A DNA stretch of 64,000 nucleotides from Nitrospira sp. ND1 (lineage in GTDB: Bacteria; Nitrospirota; Nitrospiria; Nitrospirales; Nitrospiraceae): assembly GCF_900170025.1 (NCBI RefSeq), contig NZ_FWEX01000006.1, positions 3,153,839 through 3,217,838 of the forward strand, read 5' to 3'. The notes under the pieces were generated by a model that did not search any database, was not told the origin of the DNA, and saw only the letters and a program-made list of their open reading frames with translations. A program made the position numbers and the translations under genes. This document shows, in pieces, positions 51,738 to 59,141 of the stretch. Position 1 is the stretch's first letter. Every line of letters starts with the position of its first letter.

Positions 51738-53507
51738 ATGGCCGAATCAAAAGGGAGTTCAGGCCGACTCCGGTCCTTCCGTGATTCCGTCAAGCGCCTG
51801 ACCAAGTCACTTTCTGACGGAGATGGAGTCGTGACACACAAGAACGACGAACAGGCCCGCGAGGTGGAAAAGCTTCGCATCCAAATCCAGTCCATGGAGG
51901 AGGAGATTCGGCGGCTCTACCAGTCACGCTATCAGCTCGAACAAACGACGAAGCAGAACGAAAAGCTCGTCGCCACTCTTCAGGAAGCCAAATCTCAAAT
52001 CGAAACGTTGCGGGCTGAAGTGGAGAAGTTGACCGCTCCGCCCTCGACCTACGGCATTTTCTCCAGCCTCGATACCGATGGCACGGGGAATGTCTACGTA
52101 TCCGGCCGTAAGATGAAGGTCAGTCTTCATCCCTCCATCAAAGCGAAGTCTCTCCGCAAAGGGCAGGAGGTCATCCTCAACGAAGCGCTCAATGTCATCG
52201 AGGTGCGTGGGTTCGATGTGCAAGGGGAAGTCGTCCGTTTGAAGGATGTGCTGGAGGGGAATCGGGCGCTGGTGACGCTGCACTTCGATGAAGAAAAAGT
52301 CGCGGAGCTTGGCGAGCCATTGCTCAGTGAGCGCCTCAGCGTCGGCGATCATCTGTTATACGATCCGCGGTCCGGTTGCGTCATCGAAAAGCTGCCGAAA
52401 TCGGAAGCCGAGGAGCTGGTGCTCGAAGAAGTCCCCGATGTGGACTACGAACATATCGGCGGACTCCAGAAAGAAATCGAGCAGGTGCGTGATGCGGTGG
52501 AGTTGCCTTTCCTGTATCCGCACATTTTTGCGAACTACAAACTCAGCGCCCCGAAGGGCGTGTTGCTCTATGGCCCGCCGGGTTGCGGCAAGACGTTGAT
52601 CGCCAAGGCCGTGGCCAGTTCGATCGCCAAAAAACTGGGGCATCTCAAGGACAAACAACTGCGCAGCTACTTCCTCCATGTGAAGGGGCCTGAACTGTTG
52701 AATAAGTATGTCGGCGAGTCGGAGCGGCAGGTGCGCGAGGTGTTCAAAAAAGCCAAGGAACGCGCCGACGACGGTCATCCCGTGATTGTGTTTTTCGACG
52801 AGATGGACGCACTGTTCCGCACCCGCGGCACCGGCATCTCCTCGGACATTGAATCGACCATCGTGCCGCAGTTCCTCTCGGAGATCGACGGCGTAGAGCG
52901 TCTTACCAATGTCATCGTCATCGGGGCAAGCAACCGACAGGACTTGATCGATCCGGCCGTGCTCCGCGCGGGCCGTCTCGATGTGAAGGTGAAGGTCGGT
53001 CGTCCGGACGCCACGGCGGCCCGGGATATTTTCTCCAAGTACGTCTCGACCGATTTGCCGTTTGCCGAGGACGATCTGAAGCGGCATGGCGGGGATGCCC
53101 GGGCACTTGTGGATTCCCTCATGAACATGACCGTCGATGCCATGTATGCGACGACGGACGAAAACAAGTTCATTGAAGTGACGTATGCGAACGGCGAGAA
53201 GGAAGTGTTGTACTTCAAGGATTTCGCCAGCGGCGCGTTGATCGAGGGCATCGTGTCGCGTGCCAAGAAATTCGCCGTGAAGCGGGCGATTGCGCAAGAA
53301 GGAACCGGTCTGCGGGCCGAGGATCTGATCCGCGCGATCCGAGAGGAGTTCAAAGAGCACGAAGACTTGCCCAACACCACGAATCCGGATGATTGGGCAA
53401 AGGTCGCCGGCAAGAAAGGCGAGAAGATTGTCCACCTCCGGACGATCAGCGGCGGGCCTGCAGAGGCGCGCCAAATCGAAACGGTCAACACCGGTCACTA
53501 CCTGTAG
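51738..53507 (+). CDS. arc: Proteasome-associated AAA+ ATPase (ARC/Mpa)
   Basis: A 589-residue ring ATPase that unfolds tagged proteins and feeds them to the 20S proteasome. The N-terminal coiled coil (about 38-98) is the Pup/UBact docking element in homologues. Two OB-type domains follow (about 100-235), then the AAA+ module with GPPGCGKTLIAKAVA, VIVFFDEMDALF and GASNRQDLIDPAVLRAGR. The C terminus ends Gly-His-Tyr-Leu, giving the hydrophobic-Tyr-X motif that opens the proteasome gate. First gene of the operon, with its own promoter. Confidence 0.96.
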   Translation: MAESKGSSGRLRSFRDSVKRLTKSLSDGDGVVTHKNDEQAREVEKLRIQIQSMEEEIRRLYQSRYQLEQTTKQNEKLVATLQEAKSQIETLRAEVEKLTAPPSTYGIFSSLDTDGTGNVYVSGRKMKVSLHPSIKAKSLRKGQEVILNEALNVIEVRGFDVQGEVVRLKDVLEGNRALVTLHFDEEKVAELGEPLLSERLSVGDHLLYDPRSGCVIEKLPKSEAEELVLEEVPDVDYEHIGGLQKEIEQVRDAVELPFLYPHIFANYKLSAPKGVLLYGPPGCGKTLIAKAVASSIAKKLGHLKDKQLRSYFLHVKGPELLNKYVGESERQVREVFKKAKERADDGHPVIVFFDEMDALFRTRGTGISSDIESTIVPQFLSEIDGVERLTNVIVIGASNRQDLIDPAVLRAGRLDVKVKVGRPDATAARDIFSKYVSTDLPFAEDDLKRHGGDARALVDSLMNMTVDAMYATTDENKFIEVTYANGEKEVLYFKDFASGALIEGIVSRAKKFAVKRAIAQEGTGLRAEDLIRAIREEFKEHEDLPNTTNPDDWAKVAGKKGEKIVHLRTISGGPAEARQIETVNTGHYL

Positions 53508-53518
53508 CGCGATATTTC

Positions 53519-55018
53519 ATGAGCGACAATCCTACGCACAATCCGTCCCGTGTCATCGGCACGGAGACCGAATTCGGTATCGCCAGTCGTGACCCGAATG
53601 CGGCCGACCCGGTGGCCAACTCCATTCACCTCATCGGCTACTACCCGAATCTTCCGGCTCCGCATGCGGTGTGGGACTACGAGAACGAAAATCCCCTGCT
53701 GGATGCGCGCGGGTTTGAGGTCGATGGTGAGCGGGAACGGCCGGGACCTGATTACAATCGGCAACTCAATAAAGTCCTGGCGAACGGTGGTCGTCTCTAT
53801 GTCGATGGCGCGCATCCTGAATATTCCACGCCGGAGTGCCTCAATGCGAGGGAAGTCGTGGCGTTCGAGCGCGTCGGTGAACGCATTGTCGCGCAGGCCC
53901 TGGAAGGGATTACCAAGGCGCGCGGGCGTGACCAGTTCGTGTTGTATAAGAATAATTCAGACGGTAAGGGCAACAGCTATGGGTACCACGAGAATTATCT
54001 CGTGTCGCGGGCGGTGCCATTTGAACGCATCACCCAGGTCCTCACGCCGTTCTTTGTGACGCGGTCGATTTATGCCGGGTCCGGCAAGGTCGGCGCGGAA
54101 AACCAGACCAGCCCCGTCGACTATCAGATTTCGCAGCGGGCGGATTTTTTCGAAACGCTCGTGGATCTGAACACGATGGTTCGGCGGCCGATCATCAATA
54201 CGCGCGACGAACCGCATTCTGATTCGGCGAAGTACCGGCGGCTCCATGTGATCGTCGGAGACGCCAATATGGCCGAGGTATCGACCTATCTGAAGGTCGG
54301 GACCCTCTCGATTGTGTTGGAGTTGCTCGAGGCCGGCGCCGACCTTCCTCGAATCAGCCTGGCAGATCCGGTGAATGCCATCAAGCAGGTCTCCCGGGAT
54401 GTGCAGGTGAAGGAGAGTGTGAAGCTCAGTGACGGGAGCTCATCCACTGCGATCGCCGTGCAGCGAGCGTACCTCAAGGCCGCCCAGAGCTATTATGCCT
54501 GCCACGAGCTCAATCAGGTGACGAAGGACGTGCTGGTGCGGTGGGAAGATGTGCTTGATCGCCTGGAACGGGACCCTCGGTCATTGGTGCGGGAGTTGGA
54601 TTGGGTCGCGAAGCGGTACTTGATCGAATCCTATATGGAACGCAAATCCTGTGGCTGGGACGATCCGCGCGTCCGTCTGATGGATTTCCAATACCATGAT
54701 GTCCGTCCCGACAAGGGACTGTATTATACCCTGGAACGGAATCATCGAATTGAGCGGGTGGTATTGGATCATGAGATTGCGCGGGCGGAATTCAATCCGC
54801 CTGTTGGGACCAGGGCCTATTTCAGGGGCCAGTGCATCAAGAAGTACCCGACTGTCGTCTACGGGGCAAGTTGGACGTCCGTGCTGTTCGATACCGGACA
54901 AAACAAGATCAAGAGAATCCCCTTGATGGATCCCCTGCGGGGTACCGAATCGCTCACGGGGGAACTCCTGGCGCAAGCGGAGACGGCGTCCGCGCTGCTC
55001 GCTAAACTTTCGACCTGA
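53519..55018 (+). CDS. dop: Depupylase/Pup deamidase Dop
   Basis: A 499-residue glutamine-synthetase-like enzyme. The GTETEFGI start gives the metal-binding Glu pair, and the catalytic Asp is in RLYVDGAHPEYSTPE. Between them lies a long insertion (about residues 30-75, including HLIGYYPNLPAP and DYENENPLLD), the Dop-loop that distinguishes Dop from PafA. It cleaves Pup-type modifiers from proteins or deamidates them before ligation. The start is ATG 53519, 11 nt after arc, without a Shine-Dalgarno site; the frame is open upstream within arc. The next gene begins only 13 nt after its stop, leaving no room for pup. Confidence 0.95.
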   Translation: MSDNPTHNPSRVIGTETEFGIASRDPNAADPVANSIHLIGYYPNLPAPHAVWDYENENPLLDARGFEVDGERERPGPDYNRQLNKVLANGGRLYVDGAHPEYSTPECLNAREVVAFERVGERIVAQALEGITKARGRDQFVLYKNNSDGKGNSYGYHENYLVSRAVPFERITQVLTPFFVTRSIYAGSGKVGAENQTSPVDYQISQRADFFETLVDLNTMVRRPIINTRDEPHSDSAKYRRLHVIVGDANMAEVSTYLKVGTLSIVLELLEAGADLPRISLADPVNAIKQVSRDVQVKESVKLSDGSSSTAIAVQRAYLKAAQSYYACHELNQVTKDVLVRWEDVLDRLERDPRSLVRELDWVAKRYLIESYMERKSCGWDDPRVRLMDFQYHDVRPDKGLYYTLERNHRIERVVLDHEIARAEFNPPVGTRAYFRGQCIKKYPTVVYGASWTSVLFDTGQNKIKRIPLMDPLRGTESLTGELLAQAETASALLAKLST

Positions 55019-55031
55019 CTGTGACCATTGA

Positions 55032-55856
55032 ATGAAACATTCCTTCTTCTTTTCACATCACGAGGGGTCCAGCTTCTTCGACTTCCTCACCCAGCACCAT
55101 CCTGAGTTAAGACCCGGTTTGAGTGAGATCGCCATCCAGCGAGCCGCGCTTCCCGTGGATTTCGGCCGACCCGGAACGATCCCGGTGCCGCATGGGACGA
55201 CGGTTCTCGCGTTGAAATATCGGGATGGGGCCATTATTGCCGGTGATCGACGCGCGACCGAGGGATTTCAGATTGCCGACCGGCGGATTGAAAAGGTCTT
55301 TCGCATCGACGACTATTCCGCGATGGCGATCGCCGGGGCTGCGGGGCCGTGCATCGAGATGGCCAAATTGTTTCAGACGGAGCTTGAGCATTACGAGAAG
55401 CTCGAAGGCGTGCAGCTGTCCTGTGAGGGGAAGGCCAACAAGCTGGGGCAGATGGTGAAGGCCAACCTCCCGATGGTATTTCAGGGACTCGTCGTCATGC
55501 CGCTTTACGTCGGATACGATCTCAAGCGGAACGAAGGGCGCATTTTTAAGTACGACATTACAGGGGGACGCTACGAGGAGTCCGACCACCATTCCATCGG
55601 CTCCGGCGGCAAGGATGCCCGCAACACGATGCGTGAACATTACCGATCCGGCCTCCAGGAAGAAGAGGCGCTGCGGGTCGGGCTGTTGGCCCTCTATAAT
55701 GCGGCGGATGAGGATGTGGGTACCGGTGGGCCTGATTTAGTCCGCGGTATTTATCCGACGGCGAAAATCGTCAGTAGCGCCGGTATCACTGATGTGCCCG
55801 AAGATCGGGTGCGTGCCTTGTTCGAAACCATGATCGCAGAGCGAAGGAGATCCTAG
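55032..55856 (+). CDS. prcB: 20S proteasome beta subunit
   Basis: A 274-residue precursor. A propeptide of 55 residues, with SSFFDFLTQHHPELRP as in actinobacterial PrcB, ends in His-Gly before the nucleophile Thr56 of HGTTVLALKYRDG. Further family parts are AGDRRATEGFQI, ELEHYEKLEGV, SIGSGGKDA and DVGTGGPDLVRGIYP. Autocleavage would expose the N-terminal Thr for peptide hydrolysis. It is followed 3 nt later by prcA. Confidence 0.96.
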   Translation: MKHSFFFSHHEGSSFFDFLTQHHPELRPGLSEIAIQRAALPVDFGRPGTIPVPHGTTVLALKYRDGAIIAGDRRATEGFQIADRRIEKVFRIDDYSAMAIAGAAGPCIEMAKLFQTELEHYEKLEGVQLSCEGKANKLGQMVKANLPMVFQGLVVMPLYVGYDLKRNEGRIFKYDITGGRYEESDHHSIGSGGKDARNTMREHYRSGLQEEEALRVGLLALYNAADEDVGTGGPDLVRGIYPTAKIVSSAGITDVPEDRVRALFETMIAERRRS

Positions 55857-55859
55857 CCG

Positions 55860-56543
55860 ATGCCGTTGCCCTACTACGTCTCGCCTGAACAAATGATGCA
55901 GGATAAGGCGGAGTATGCCAAAAAAGGCATTGCCAAAGGACGCTCCATCATTGCGCTTGAATATATCGACGGCATCCTGCTCGCAGCGGACAATCCAAGC
56001 TCCTCATTGCATAAAGTGTCAGAGGTCTACGACCGGATCGCGTTTGCCGGAGCCGGAAAATATAGCGAGTTCGAGCATCTCCGGAAGGCCGGCATTCGCC
56101 ATGCCGATCTGACAGGGTACATGTACAGCCGGGAAGATGTGAGCGCGCGGACTTTGTCCAATGCCTATTCGCAGAGTCTGGGGACGGCCTTCAGCACGGA
56201 CGTCAAGCCGCTGGAAGTCGAAATCCTTGTCGTGCAGGTCGGTGTGAACGGTCAGGCGAATGAGATCTTCCGTATTTCATTCGACGGCAGCATCGTGGAT
56301 GAAAAAAATCTCGCGGTGATCGGGGGACGGTCGGAAGCCGTTCAGCAATATTTGCGGGAACATGCGACACCGCAGCCACCCACGTTGAAGGATGGGCTCC
56401 GGCGTTGCCTTGCCGCCCTGGAGCAGGTCGCCACTCAAAAGATCCCTTCCGAAAATCTTGAAGTCGCCGTGCTGGACCGGAACCGCCTTGGGCGGAAGTT
56501 CAAACGGTTGAGCAGTGCCGACATCTCCCAGCTCTTCGCCTGA
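55860..56543 (+). CDS. prcA: 20S proteasome alpha subunit
   Basis: A 227-residue subunit that builds the outer rings and the gate. PYYVSPEQMMQDKAEYAKKGIAKGRS is the gating N terminus and H0 helix seen in actinobacterial PrcA; NPSSSLHKVSEVYDRIAFAGAGK and RTLSNAYSQSLGTAFS are conserved. There is no N-terminal Thr, as expected. It lacks the acidic C-terminal extension common in mycobacterial PrcA. AAGGAG stands upstream, inside the prcB end. Confidence 0.95.
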   Translation: MPLPYYVSPEQMMQDKAEYAKKGIAKGRSIIALEYIDGILLAADNPSSSLHKVSEVYDRIAFAGAGKYSEFEHLRKAGIRHADLTGYMYSREDVSARTLSNAYSQSLGTAFSTDVKPLEVEILVVQVGVNGQANEIFRISFDGSIVDEKNLAVIGGRSEAVQQYLREHATPQPPTLKDGLRRCLAALEQVATQKIPSENLEVAVLDRNRLGRKFKRLSSADISQLFA

Positions 56544-56614
56544 CATCCCCTCCACGCAACTGCGTGCTTATCCGCTTTCCGGTCGGTGAGACGTTTTTCA
56601 TTGCCGGGCATCTG

Positions 56615-56643
56615 TTGAAGCCTCACCCGCAGCGGTGTATCCT
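56615..56643 (+). promoter_or_regulatory. Internal promoter candidate before pafA
   Basis: TTGAAG (56615-56620), a 17-nt spacer and TATCCT (56638-56643) in the 131-nt gap between prcA and pafA. It would allow the ligase to be made apart from the proteasome core. No gene for a small modifier is visible in this gap on either strand. Confidence 0.5.
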
Positions 56644-56674
56644 GAGAGAAGCGGATTCGAGGAAACGTCTCTCC

Positions 56675-58051
56675 ATGCAGCAACGCATCTTCGGTTTAGA
56701 AAACGAGTACGGCCTGATTTTCTCTCCGAACGGGAAGATTTATCTTCCGATGGAGAAAGTGCTGGGCTACATCTTCGAAGGTCTCATTCCGAACAGCTGG
56801 CCGTCGAATGCATTCCTGGTCAACGGCGCGCGCTTTTATCAGGATACCGGCTGCCATCCGGAGTACTCCACGCCGGAGTGCGACAATATCCTCGATCTCG
56901 TCATCCACGATAAAGCGGGCGAGCGCTTGCTGGAAGCCTGTTTGCCGGCGGCTGAAGAGCGCCTGCGCGAAGAGGGGTTGTCCGGAGAAATTTATATTTT
57001 CAAGAACAACACCGATTCGCTCGGCAATACCTACGGGTGCCATGAAAATTATCTCATGCGCCGGGACGTGGATTTTTGGAAAGTCACCGAGCAGCTCATT
57101 CCGTTTTTTGTGACCCGGCAGATCTATTCCGGCGCCGGTAAGGTCCTGAAAGTCTCAGGTAAACCGCAGTACTTCATCTCGCAGCGCGCCCAGCATATTC
57201 ACGAAAAGACCTCCTCCTCGACGACCTCGTCCCGGAGTATCATCAACACCCGCGACGAGCCCCACGCCGATGCGGAGAAGTATCGGCGGCTGCACATCAT
57301 TGTGGGCGACTCCAATATGTCGGAGTATGCGACGTATCTGAAGGTCGGCACCGCCACGTTGGTGCTCTCGATGATCGAAGCCGGGTACTCGGTCAGCGGG
57401 ATGGAACTCGAGGATCCTGTGAAAGCCATCCGTGAAATTTCCCGCGATCCGACCCTCAATAAGAAGGTCAAGCTGGATGACGGTCGGCAGATGACTGCCA
57501 TCGAGATCCAGCGGGTCTACGTCAAGCGCGCGAAAGAGTTTCTGTCGGAGCAGGAACACGATCCGGTGCTGGACGACGTCTGGGAGAAGTGGGTGTCGGT
57601 GTTGGATCGTCTGGAAGAGGATCCGATGCAACTCGTGCACGAGGTCGATTGGGTGATGAAAAAGCATCTGATTCAGTCGTACACCGACAAGAAGGATTGC
57701 GGTTGGGATGACCCTCGGGTGTTCCTGTTGGATTTGCAATTTCATGACGTGAAACGCACGCGGGGGCTGTATTATCTGATGGAGAATCGAGGGATGGCCG
57801 TGCGGGTCGTGGAGGAGGAAGCGGTGCAACGGGCGATGTCCGTGCCGCCTCAGACCACGCGCGCAAAAGTCCGCGGCGACTTTATCCGGTTCGCGCGGGC
57901 CAAGAACCGGTCGTACACGGTCGACTGGACCTATTTGAAGTTGAACGGGTACTGGGAAGAGACCATTCTCTGTATGGATCCTTTCAGCGCGGTGAACCGG
58001 CGGGTCGAAGAATTGTTATCGCAGGTGTCCGGCGCGCGACTATATCGATGA
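56675..58051 (+). CDS. pafA: Pup-protein ligase PafA
   Basis: A 458-residue ligase of the glutamine-synthetase-like fold. GLENEYGLIF and RFYQDTGCHPEYSTPE hold the metal-binding Glu and catalytic Asp; KNNTDSLGNTYGCHENYL, INTRDEPHAD and VGDSNMSEYATYLKVG are shared with Dop. The Dop-loop is missing, which identifies it as PafA. It joins a Pup-type modifier C terminus to substrate lysines. The start is ATG 56675. Its stop overlaps the ATG of a peptidase gene (ATGA). Confidence 0.95.
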   Translation: MQQRIFGLENEYGLIFSPNGKIYLPMEKVLGYIFEGLIPNSWPSNAFLVNGARFYQDTGCHPEYSTPECDNILDLVIHDKAGERLLEACLPAAEERLREEGLSGEIYIFKNNTDSLGNTYGCHENYLMRRDVDFWKVTEQLIPFFVTRQIYSGAGKVLKVSGKPQYFISQRAQHIHEKTSSSTTSSRSIINTRDEPHADAEKYRRLHIIVGDSNMSEYATYLKVGTATLVLSMIEAGYSVSGMELEDPVKAIREISRDPTLNKKVKLDDGRQMTAIEIQRVYVKRAKEFLSEQEHDPVLDDVWEKWVSVLDRLEEDPMQLVHEVDWVMKKHLIQSYTDKKDCGWDDPRVFLLDLQFHDVKRTRGLYYLMENRGMAVRVVEEEAVQRAMSVPPQTTRAKVRGDFIRFARAKNRSYTVDWTYLKLNGYWEETILCMDPFSAVNRRVEELLSQVSGARLYR

Positions 58052-59070
58052 CAGCGGGGCACGGGCAGAGACGAGACAAGACCATGTCGTTCCTGGATCG
58101 TTTTCTCATCATTTCGGTCGTGCTGCTGACGAGTGTGTTTCCCGTCGAACTTTTTCCGAACACGGGGCCGGCGCCTCGCGGCGGGGACGGGCAATTCAGC
58201 GGCAAGCAGGGCCAGGTGATCCTCATCAACGTGCCGGACATCAAGGATGCGGCCAGCGTCAAAGGTCAGTTTCTTGGGCGTAAAGTGACGCTCTTTCCAG
58301 ATCCTTCTGCCGGTGGCGGTGCCGGTTATGTCGGATTGCTGGGGATCGACCTACAGGATGAGCCGGGTGCGCATGAGCTCACGATCGATGCCCAACTGGG
58401 TGAGCAGACGCGCCATTTTTCCTATCAGGTGTTGGTGCTGAAGGAGAAGTTCGCCGTCGAGCATCTGAAGTTGCCGAAAGACAAAGTCGATCTCGACGAG
58501 AAAGCGGCTGCGCGCTGGAAGGCCGAGCAGGAGCAGGTTCGCAAGGCGTTGGCTGAAGAGTCTGCCATGCGGCTCTGGCAGGCCGGGTTCATCGAACCGG
58601 TCCATGGTAAGCGGACCGGGATTTTTGGCAGTGTCCGCATCATGAACGGTCAGGCCAGAAACCCGCACAACGGAGAAGATATCGGCGCGCCGATGGGCAC
58701 CGACGTGATGGCCAGCAATGACGGTGTCGTCCGGCTCATTGTGGACCATATCTTTTCAGGCCGCGGCATCTTTGTGGACCATGGTCTCGGCCTGTACTCG
58801 ATGTACTTTCACCTCTCCGACGTGCTGGTGAAAGAAGGTGATTTGATCAAGGCCGGGCAGATCATCGGCAAAGTCGGCGCCACCGGTCGCGCCACGGGTC
58901 CGCATCTCCATTGGGGCATGAAGGTCAACGGGGCGCGCGTGAATCCCTACGCTCTGCTCGAATTGCCCTTTCCCCAGAACCCCGCTGTTGCACGGCCTGT
59001 GTTGGCCTCCCCGACGCGTCCCGCACAGGGCGAATCAAGCGCCACCGCAGTCGGCGGTGATACGCGATAA
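58048..59070 (+). CDS. Exported M23 family metallopeptidase
   Basis: A 340-residue protein. A hydrophobic N-terminal segment (about residues 13-33) acts as signal or anchor. After a middle domain and a short charged helix, the C-terminal LytM domain has complete zinc ligands: HNGEDIGAP (H-x3-D) and HLHWGM (H-x-H). It is likely an active peptidoglycan endopeptidase. It overlaps the pafA stop by ATGA, so translation may be coupled; ATG 58084 is a second possible start. Why a cell-wall enzyme is joined to the proteasome operon is unclear. Confidence 0.88.
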   Translation: MTAGHGQRRDKTMSFLDRFLIISVVLLTSVFPVELFPNTGPAPRGGDGQFSGKQGQVILINVPDIKDAASVKGQFLGRKVTLFPDPSAGGGAGYVGLLGIDLQDEPGAHELTIDAQLGEQTRHFSYQVLVLKEKFAVEHLKLPKDKVDLDEKAAARWKAEQEQVRKALAEESAMRLWQAGFIEPVHGKRTGIFGSVRIMNGQARNPHNGEDIGAPMGTDVMASNDGVVRLIVDHIFSGRGIFVDHGLGLYSMYFHLSDVLVKEGDLIKAGQIIGKVGATGRATGPHLHWGMKVNGARVNPYALLELPFPQNPAVARPVLASPTRPAQGESSATAVGGDTR

Positions 59071-59141
59071 CGCGACTCGCTGCTGACCCGCCGTCCCATT
59101 CAGCCGGCGGATCAATTCTCAGGATCCGTGAGCCGTTTCCC

